The notes under the pieces were generated by a model. That model did no database searches. It was given only the letters and a program-made list of their open reading frames with translations, and was not told where the DNA came from. This document shows positions 1-4,225 of a stretch of DNA of 5,977 nucleotides, piece by piece (position 1 is the first letter of the stretch; every line of letters starts with the position of its first letter). Origin of the DNA: Anaeromyxobacteraceae bacterium (lineage in GTDB: Bacteria > Myxococcota > Myxococcia > Myxococcales > Anaeromyxobacteraceae); NCBI GenBank assembly GCA_027349605.1, contig DAIEMM010000211.1, forward strand, positions 1 through 5,977, in the 5' to 3' direction. Made by a program: the position numbers and the translations under genes.

Positions 1-465
1 ATCGTCTGGGATCACCCGGAGCTCACCTCCCCCACCGGCCAGTACCGCAGCCCGGAGGAGAACGGCCAGGTGGTCTACGCCGACGGCACCATGTTCTACC
101 CGTTCGTGGGCTACATCACGGTGGCCGGCAAGACCGTCATCGAGATCCAGCAGGAGCTGACCCGCCGCCTCAAGCACGCCATCAAGGACCCGCAGGTCTC
201 GGTGCGGGTGGCCCGCTTCCTGGGCCGGCGCGTGGAGATCGCCGGCGAGGTGAAGGCCCCCCAGACCCTCTACCTCGACAACATCCCGCTCCGCGTCTCC
301 GACGCGCTGGTCAAGACCGGCGGATTCGCCAAGGATTCCAACCCCGCCGAGGTGACGCTCATCCGGAACGGCAAGGCCACGCTGCTGAACCTCATGTCCT
401 ACTACGAGGAGGGCGACCTCAAGCAGAACTGGCTCCTCCAGGACGGCGACACGGTCCACGTGTGA
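1..465 (+). CDS. wza: Wza-type outer-membrane polysaccharide export protein, N-terminal part (5' end outside window; ends at in-frame TGA)
   Basis: The protein is a subunit of the outer-membrane channel through which capsule or exopolysaccharide leaves the cell. Frame 1 is open from the first base, so the start codon, signal peptide and roughly the first 100 residues lie outside the window. Codons 3-17 read WDHPELTSPTGQYRS, almost the signature of E. coli Wza. A Poly_export (PES) domain follows, with ADGTMFYPFVG, a conserved helix EIQQELTRRL, and DPQVSVRV. The first SLBB domain runs from about codon 75 (GRRVEIAGEVKAPQT) to codon 154, ending LLQDGDTVHV. In intact Wza that last motif continues straight into a linker and a second SLBB domain. 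Here TGA at 463-465 ends the frame, and the missing half begins at 469 in the same frame. Family identity is clear from the motifs. Whether the product works alone is doubtful, because it lacks the pore helix. The gene lies upstream of a Wzc kinase, the usual partner. Confidence 0.9.
   Translation: MVWDHPELTSPTGQYRSPEENGQVVYADGTMFYPFVGYITVAGKTVIEIQQELTRRLKHAIKDPQVSVRVARFLGRRVEIAGEVKAPQTLYLDNIPLRVSDALVKTGGFAKDSNPAEVTLIRNGKATLLNLMSYYEEGDLKQNWLLQDGDTVHV
463..465 (+). other. In-frame TGA splitting wza between its two SLBB domains
   Basis: The stop lies in the same frame as both flanking ORFs, and only the codon AGC separates it from the next ATG. Counting from the end of the first SLBB domain (HV) to the first strand of the second (VFVF) gives seven codons including TGA. 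E. coli Wza also has seven residues there (FI, PRNDDLK, VFV), from memory of that sequence. No base has been gained or lost, so a single substitution in a once-continuous gene is the simplest explanation. Confidence 0.7.
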
Positions 466-468
466 AGC

Positions 469-843
469 ATGACCCAGAGCCAGGTGTTCGTCTTCGGAGA
501 GGTGAAGAACATGGGGACGCGCCCCATGTACCGCGGCCGCCTCTCGCTCGCGCAGGCGCTCGGCGACAGCGCCGGCTTCGACTACACCACCATGCGTCCG
601 GCCGTGTACGTGCTCCGCCAGGAGGCCCAGGGGAAGCCGGAGATCTTCCGCCTCGACGTCGAGCAGGCCGACTCGCTCATCCTGGCCGCCCAGTTCCCGC
701 TCAAACCGCGCGACGTGGTCTTCGTGGCCACCAACGATCTCGCGCGCATGAACCGCGTCATCGGCCAGATCCTGCCCCTCGTGAACACCATCTGGCAGAC
801 CTGGAGCATGATCTACACGACGAGAACCCAGATCGGATTCTAG
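469..843 (+). CDS. wza: Wza-type export protein, C-terminal part: second SLBB domain and pore helix
   Basis: This 124-codon ORF encodes the portion of Wza missing from the upstream ORF. Residues 4-13 (SQVFVFGEVK) open the second SLBB domain, followed by RGRLSLAQALGDSAGFD, a YVLR strand and FPLKPRDVVFV. The end, ARMNRVIGQILPLVNTIW, matches the amphipathic helix that lines the outer-membrane pore in Wza. There is no signal peptide. A separately made product would stay in the cytoplasm unless joined to the upstream part by readthrough. No convincing Shine-Dalgarno precedes ATG 469; the nearest purine-rich run, GGACGG at 441-446, is too far away. If translated separately, it would depend on reinitiation after the TGA at 463-465. 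The frame is the same as upstream, so the two ORFs are best read as one broken or recoded gene. The next gene starts six bases after its stop. Confidence 0.8.
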   Translation: MTQSQVFVFGEVKNMGTRPMYRGRLSLAQALGDSAGFDYTTMRPAVYVLRQEAQGKPEIFRLDVEQADSLILAAQFPLKPRDVVFVATNDLARMNRVIGQILPLVNTIWQTWSMIYTTRTQIGF

Positions 844-849
844 AGACCC

Positions 850-3186
850 ATGGCCCTTCCCGGCGAGAGACCCGAGCTGAACGTGGTGGCCCCGCAGCCC
901 CAGCCGCCCCCGCCAGCCCCGCCCCACGGGGGGCCGCACCCGCCGGAGCAGGGGGGCGCGTCGCTGGCGTTCTACCTGGAGGCCATCTCGCAGGGGCGCT
1001 GGCTCATCATGGGCGCGCTCGTCGTGGCCGGGCTGGGGCTCGCCTGGGTGCTCGCCACCCAGACGCCGCTCTACGAGGCCGACATCCTCCTGCAGGTGGA
1101 CGCCCAGCCGCAGAACAACTCGCTCATGATGGGGGCCAACATCGAGGGCGCGCTCTCCGGCCCCCAGAGCCGCGTGCCCACCGAGATCGAGGTCATGCAG
1201 TCGCGGCGCCTCCTCGGGGTGGTGGTGGACGACCTCCACCTCGACGTGTCGGCGTCGCCCAAATTCTTCCCCAAGGTCGGCGGCGCCATCGCCGTGCGCC
1301 GGGGCCGCAACGGGCTGGCCTCGCCGCTCTTCGGCCTGACCAGGTACGCCTGGGGCGGCGAGCGGATCAAGGTCACCCGGTTCGACGTGCCGCCCAGCAT
1401 GGAGGACTTCTCGCTCGCCTTCACGCTGGTCGCCCGCGACGGCGGCAACTACGACGTGGTGGACGGGGCCGGGAAGATCGTCGCCGTCGGCACGGTGGGG
1501 AAGCCCCTCACCTGGAACATGGCCACGCCGGCCGGCGACGGGCCCGCCACCGTGTTCGTGCAGGAACTCGTCGGCCGCCCCGGCACCGAGTTCCTCCTCC
1601 GGAAGGCCTCCCGGGCCCAGGCCGCGAGGGACCTGGCGAACTCCCTCAAGTTCGCCGAGAAGGGCAAGTTCACCGGGCTCATCCGGGTGTCGATGACGAG
1701 CGGCTCGCCGCAGTACGCCGTCGCGGTCCTCAACTCCTTCGCCCAGGCCTACCTGCGCCACAACGTGGAGAAGCGCTCCGACGAGGCCGAGAGGACGCTG
1801 CAGTTCCTCGACGCCCAGATCCCCATCCTCCGCGACAACCTCGAGGCCGCCGAGAAGGCGCTCGAGCGCTACAAGGTGGAGGAGGGCACCGCCGGCGTGG
1901 ACCTCACGCTCGCCACCACCTCCACGCTCGAGAAGTCGGCCGACCTCGAGAAGCGGCTCTCCGAGATGGAGCTGCAGCGCAAGGAGCTGCTCTTCCGGTT
2001 CACCGGCACCCACCCCGTGCTGCAGGCGCTCAACGACAAGGTGGCCTTCCTGCGCGCCGAGCGGGACGCCATCAACCAGCAGATCTCCCAGCTGCCCGAG
2101 GCCGAGTCGACCTCGCTGCGCCTCCGGCGCGACGTGACGGTGGCCACCGGGCTGTACCTGGCGCTGCTCAACCGCTCCCAGGAGCTCAAGATCACGAAGA
2201 GCGGCCTCACCGGCAACGTCCGCATCCTCGACCTGGCGGTGGCGCCCGAGTACCCCATCAACCCCAAGAACGGCCAGAAGGTGGCCTTCGCCCTCTTCGC
2301 CGGGCTCATCGGCGGCGTCCTCCTCGCCGTCGGCAAGAAGTCCCTCCACCAGGGGCTCGTGGACCCCACCGAGGCCGAGCGCGCCACCGGCATCGTGGTG
2401 CGCGCCAGCATCCCCCACAGCGAGCGGCAGGCCGTCCTGGAGCGCGAGCGCAAGGCCCACAAGGGCTCCCGCCTCAAGGTCCTCGCCGAGTCCGACCCCA
2501 CCGACATGGCCGCGGAGAGCATCCGCTCGCTCCGCACCTCCCTCCAGTTCGCCCTCATGGACGCCCCCAACCGCGTCATCGCGGTGGGCGGCCCCCGCCC
2601 CGGAGTGGGCAAGTCCTTCGTCACCGTGAACCTGGCGCGGGTCTTCGCCGACGCCGGCAAGCGGGTCCTCCTCCTCGACGCCGACCTGCGCAAGGGCTCG
2701 CTCCACGGCTACCTGGGCATCCACCGCACGCCCGGGCTCGCCGAGGCCATCTCCGGCGAAGTCTCCATCGCCGACGTCCTCCACAAGACCGAGATGGTGG
2801 GGATCGACTTCGTCCCCCGCGGCTCGTCCCCCACGAACCCGTCGGAGCTGCTCGGCAGCGAGCGCTTCCGCCACATGGTCGCCGACCTGGCCGGCCGCTA
2901 CGACCTCGTGCTCGTGGACCTGCCGCCCATCCTGGCCGTCACCGACGCGGCGCTGGTGGGACGCGTGGCCGGGGTGAACCTGCTCGTCCTGCGCGCCGGC
3001 TGGCACCCCATTCGCGAGCTGCAGCAGGCGGTCAAGGCCTACGCCGAGAACGGGGTGCGCCTCACCGGCATCGTCTTCAACGACGTGCCCCCGCGCAAGG
3101 GCGGGGTGGGCGGCTACTCCTACGCCTACCAGTACCAGTACCACTACCAGTACGCCTACAAGCCGAAGACGGACGACGAGAAGTAG
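850..3186 (+). CDS. wzc: Wzc-like polysaccharide co-polymerase and tyrosine autokinase (BY-kinase)
   Basis: This inner-membrane protein controls polymer length and works with Wza in capsule/EPS export through cycles of tyrosine autophosphorylation. The 778 residues begin with a Pro-rich cytoplasmic leader (15-35), then membrane segment 1 (about 51-70) opening a Wzz domain. A long periplasmic part includes a predicted coiled coil (about 308-415) and a GNVR segment (441-461, NRSQEL...GNVRILD). A Pro-containing stretch (APEYPINP) precedes membrane segment 2 (about 478-495). The cytoplasmic kinase shows EX2RX2R (E556, R559, R562), used for ring assembly in the family. It also has Walker A GPRPGVGKS (581-589, K588), Walker A' LLLDADLRKG (607-616, D610 and D612) and Walker B LVLVDLPP (686-693, D690). 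The tail carries eight tyrosines (756-770). Fused activator and kinase is the proteobacterial type. All key motifs are present, so the enzyme is probably active. The Shine-Dalgarno is weak; coupling to the upstream ORF six bases away is likely. Confidence 0.96.
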   Translation: MALPGERPELNVVAPQPQPPPPAPPHGGPHPPEQGGASLAFYLEAISQGRWLIMGALVVAGLGLAWVLATQTPLYEADILLQVDAQPQNNSLMMGANIEGALSGPQSRVPTEIEVMQSRRLLGVVVDDLHLDVSASPKFFPKVGGAIAVRRGRNGLASPLFGLTRYAWGGERIKVTRFDVPPSMEDFSLAFTLVARDGGNYDVVDGAGKIVAVGTVGKPLTWNMATPAGDGPATVFVQELVGRPGTEFLLRKASRAQAARDLANSLKFAEKGKFTGLIRVSMTSGSPQYAVAVLNSFAQAYLRHNVEKRSDEAERTLQFLDAQIPILRDNLEAAEKALERYKVEEGTAGVDLTLATTSTLEKSADLEKRLSEMELQRKELLFRFTGTHPVLQALNDKVAFLRAERDAINQQISQLPEAESTSLRLRRDVTVATGLYLALLNRSQELKITKSGLTGNVRILDLAVAPEYPINPKNGQKVAFALFAGLIGGVLLAVGKKSLHQGLVDPTEAERATGIVVRASIPHSERQAVLERERKAHKGSRLKVLAESDPTDMAAESIRSLRTSLQFALMDAPNRVIAVGGPRPGVGKSFVTVNLARVFADAGKRVLLLDADLRKGSLHGYLGIHRTPGLAEAISGEVSIADVLHKTEMVGIDFVPRGSSPTNPSELLGSERFRHMVADLAGRYDLVLVDLPPILAVTDAALVGRVAGVNLLVLRAGWHPIRELQQAVKAYAENGVRLTGIVFNDVPPRKGGVGGYSYAYQYQYHYQYAYKPKTDDEK
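3115..3159 (+). repeat. Alternating-tyrosine tail, imperfect TAC-NNN hexamer repeat
   Basis: Within the kinase gene, codons 756-770 read YSYAYQYQYHYQYAY. A TAC codon alternates with a Gln, Ala, His or Ser codon, giving eight tyrosines, all encoded by TAC. BY-kinases carry such clusters as the sites phosphorylated in trans by neighbouring subunits. The regular spacing makes the DNA itself a short imperfect tandem repeat that could vary in copy number. Confidence 0.85.
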
Positions 3187-3199
3187 GCCCGGCCCGCCG

Positions 3200-3775
3200 T
3201 CACGTCAACATCCCCAGCACCACCTGCACGGTGAAGTGCTGGCCCTCCTTCGCGCCGGGCGCGTCGAAGACCTGCCCGCGCAGCGCCATCTGCGCGCAGG
3301 CCACGAGCGACGGGCGCATGTTCCCCGGCGACTGCTGCCGGCTCTGGCCCAGCTTCACCTTGCCGTCCTGCCCCTCGGCGTCGAAGAGGAGCACGGCCTG
3401 GCCGGTGATGTCCTCGCCGGCCTTGCGCATCTCGTCGCCGAGCCGCAGGTGCATCCGGCCGCACCGGGCCGAGACGGCGGCCGCGAGCGCGCGCTCCTGC
3501 GCCGCCATGTCGACCGGGGGCGGCCCCTCCGGTGGCTCGGGAACGGACCTGGGCACCGGCTTCTCGAAGTTCTCGATGTCGCTCGCGGTGACCTGGGGCG
3601 GCGGCGCCACGACCACCGCCGGCCGCTTCTCCGCAGCAGGCGCCGGGGCCGCCACCGGAGCGGGTTCCGGAGCGGGGTGCTCGGGCCCGGCCTCGGTCAT
3701 CCACAGGACGACGGCGAGGCTCCCCGCGAGCAGGATCGCGATGCCGAGGAGCGAGAGGAGGACGAACCGCCGCAC
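3200..3775 (-). CDS. Single-pass membrane protein with Pro/Ala-rich linker and AgmX/TonB-C-like C-terminal domain
   Basis: The proposed 191-residue protein has a basic N-terminus (RR) and one membrane segment (about 4-26) with no obvious cleavage site. A Pro/Ala-rich linker (about 31-88) suggests it reaches into the periplasm. The C-terminal domain (about 91-189) has two cysteines (C105, C160) and the pattern GQAVLLFDAEGQDGKVKLGQS, then LVACAQMAL and VFDAPG. This resembles the TonB C-terminal or AgmX/PglI domains common in myxobacteria, but the similarity is by eye and weak. GTG at 3775 is preferred as start because AGGA sits seven bases upstream and the membrane segment follows at once. An in-frame TTG at 3829 would add 18 residues rich in Arg without an evident ribosome site. 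The gene converges on the kinase gene, leaving a 13-bp gap with no recognisable terminator. It may be a scaffold or energy-coupling protein. No specific function can be assigned. Confidence 0.75.
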   Translation of the reverse strand: MRRFVLLSLLGIAILLAGSLAVVLWMTEAGPEHPAPEPAPVAAPAPAAEKRPAVVVAPPPQVTASDIENFEKPVPRSVPEPPEGPPPVDMAAQERALAAAVSARCGRMHLRLGDEMRKAGEDITGQAVLLFDAEGQDGKVKLGQSRQQSPGNMRPSLVACAQMALRGQVFDAPGAKEGQHFTVQVVLGMLT

Positions 3776-3782
3776 CGGATCA

Positions 3783-3786
3783 TCCT
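3783..3786 (-). promoter_or_regulatory. Ribosome binding site AGGA deciding the GTG start at 3775
   Basis: On the minus strand AGGA lies seven bases before GTG (3775-3773), an ideal spacing. The alternative TTG at 3829 has no comparable motif. Confidence 0.5.
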
Positions 3787-3827
3787 GCCACGGGGCCCGG
3801 CGCCGGTCGATCCGGCAATCGCGCGCC

Positions 3828-3850
3828 AATCCCGGCGCGCTCCCGGGATT
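3828..3850. repeat. Inverted repeat AATCCCGG / CCGGGATT, 7-base loop
   Basis: The 8-bp arms at 3828-3835 and 3843-3850 are perfect. They lie 53-75 bp upstream of the minus-strand GTG, so in its leader or promoter. No T-tract follows on either strand, so this is not an intrinsic terminator. It could be an operator or a leader hairpin. Confidence 0.45.
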
Positions 3851-3868
3851 TCACGGTGGGGAAAGCGA

Positions 3869-3885
3869 TCAATCGAGGGTCAATC
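3869..3885. repeat. Direct repeat TCAATC x2, 11-bp period
   Basis: TCAATC occurs at 3869-3874 and 3880-3885, one helical turn apart, in an unusually AT-rich patch. Tandem half-sites with this period are typical of OmpR-family response-regulator sites in general. On the minus strand the second copy overlaps TTGACC (3878-3883), a possible -35 box for the membrane-protein gene, although I see no good -10 box with it. Confidence 0.3.
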
Positions 3886-3896
3886 TTCACTTTCGG

Positions 3897-3909
3897 TGAG
3901 AACTTCTCA
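3897..3909. promoter_or_regulatory. Perfect palindrome TGAGAA-C-TTCTCA, candidate operator
   Basis: Two 6-bp arms flank a single central C. The site lies in the AT-rich part of the divergent intergenic region, 122-134 bp upstream of the minus-strand GTG and over 300 bp from the oxidase start. Size and symmetry fit a dimeric repressor site. I do not recognise the regulator. Confidence 0.4.
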
Positions 3910-3983
3910 TCCGGGAGGACCCGCGGAGCCCCCACGCCGGCCGGCGGCCGTCCGCTCCCGATCGCCCCGGGAGGCGTACCCTG

Positions 3984-4002
3984 CGAGGATCCCTCGTATA
4001 AG
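3984..4002 (+). promoter_or_regulatory. Possible -10 box TATAAG abutting inverted repeat CGAGG-ATC-CCTCG
   Basis: TATAAG (3997-4002) matches five of six bases of the sigma-70 -10 consensus and points towards the multicopper oxidase gene. The 13-bp inverted repeat at 3984-3996 ends directly against it, a position where a bound regulator would affect RNA polymerase. No recognisable -35 hexamer lies 16-18 bp upstream. The leader would be about 215 nt. This is speculative. Confidence 0.25.
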
Positions 4003-4004
4003 TG

Positions 4005-4027
4005 CGGGTGCGACCCCCACGCACCCG
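4005..4027. repeat. Stem-loop CGGGTGCG / CGCACCCG, 7-base loop
   Basis: Perfect 8-bp GC-rich arms at 4005-4012 and 4020-4027 surround ACCCCCA. The hairpin would be very stable in RNA from either strand. No run of T follows on either side, so an ordinary intrinsic terminator is not supported. It may be a leader structure or a protein-binding site. Confidence 0.45.
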
Positions 4028-4057
4028 ACCCGGAACGTGTCCCCGGCGCACGGTACA

Positions 4058-4094
4058 GGATCCTTGATCCGGGCCAATAATAGGCTGCAATAGT
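4058..4094 (+). promoter_or_regulatory. Candidate promoter for the multicopper oxidase with GGATC-CTT-GATCC inverted repeat
   Basis: TTGATC (4064-4069) could serve as a -35 box. TGCAATAGT (4086-4094) resembles an extended -10 box, but the spacer is a long 19 bp. The inverted repeat GGATC/GATCC (4058-4070) overlaps the -35. It shares AGGATCC with the repeat about 71 bp upstream (3986-3992), so both could bind one regulator. The stretch 4070-4180 is the most AT-rich in the window. This would give a leader of about 125 nt. Confidence 0.3.
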
Positions 4095-4165
4095 CCATTT
4101 ACGCGTAACCCGCCCCGGTGACACATGATTGTGACGCCTCTCCCACATTGCGGCTGCGGCAAATT

Positions 4166-4206
4166 GTCCCTACTTTTGCGGGACTGACGAGGCCGGCGCT
4201 TCGCCG
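4166..4206 (+). other. Two small hairpins in the oxidase leader
   Basis: GTCCC (4166-4170) pairs with GGGAC (4180-4184) across a nine-base T-rich loop. CGGCG (4194-4198) pairs with CGCCG (4202-4206) across a three-base loop, six bases before the ribosome binding site. They could modulate translation. I do not recognise any known riboswitch class. Confidence 0.25.
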
Positions 4207-4212
4207 TGCGCG

Positions 4213-4218
4213 AGGGAG
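4213..4218 (+). promoter_or_regulatory. Ribosome binding site AGGGAG for ATG 4226
   Basis: A strong purine-rich site seven bases before ATG 4226. It fixes this start over the in-frame ATGs at 4241 and 4268. Confidence 0.7.
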
Positions 4219-4225
4219 ATCCACG

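Noticed and set aside
463..465. TGA read as selenocysteine
   Set aside because: Wza proteins have no conserved cysteine or selenocysteine in this linker, and I see no clear SECIS-like stem-loop just downstream. A nonsense change is simpler.
1869..2693. 274-codon minus-strand open frame inside wzc
   Set aside because: A Ser/Arg-rich antisense shadow across the coiled-coil and Walker regions of the kinase, with no motif of its own.
3187..3199. Shared terminator between the convergent kinase and membrane-protein genes
   Set aside because: The 13-bp gap has no hairpin with a T-tract. Termination must happen within the opposite coding region or by Rho.
3814..3828. Sigma-54-like site TGGC-N6-TTGC on the minus strand
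   Set aside because: The spacing between GG and GC is nine bases rather than the required ten, and it sits only about 40 bp from the proposed GTG start. Sigma-54 promoters tolerate spacing changes poorly.
462..3899. 1145-codon plus-strand open frame overlapping wza and wzc
   Set aside because: It is a frame-3 shadow, very rich in Arg, Pro, Gly and Ala, with no domain motif. It arises because GC-rich codons rarely form stops, and the real genes lie in frame 1.
3856..4080. 74-codon plus-strand small ORF starting GTG in the intergenic region
   Set aside because: No ribosome site, no membrane segment or motif, and it spans the hairpins and inverted repeats. A real peptide cannot be supported.
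3236..4093. 285-codon plus-strand open frame across the membrane-protein gene and intergenic region
   Set aside because: Arg/Pro/His-rich shadow. The minus strand has a better gene here, with a membrane segment, linker and domain.
4118..4135. GTGAC direct repeats and CACA-TGAT-TGTG as a CRP/FNR-type site
   Set aside because: The half-sites do not form the TGTGA-N6-TCACA or TTGAT-N4-ATCAA pattern, and the arms are only four bases.
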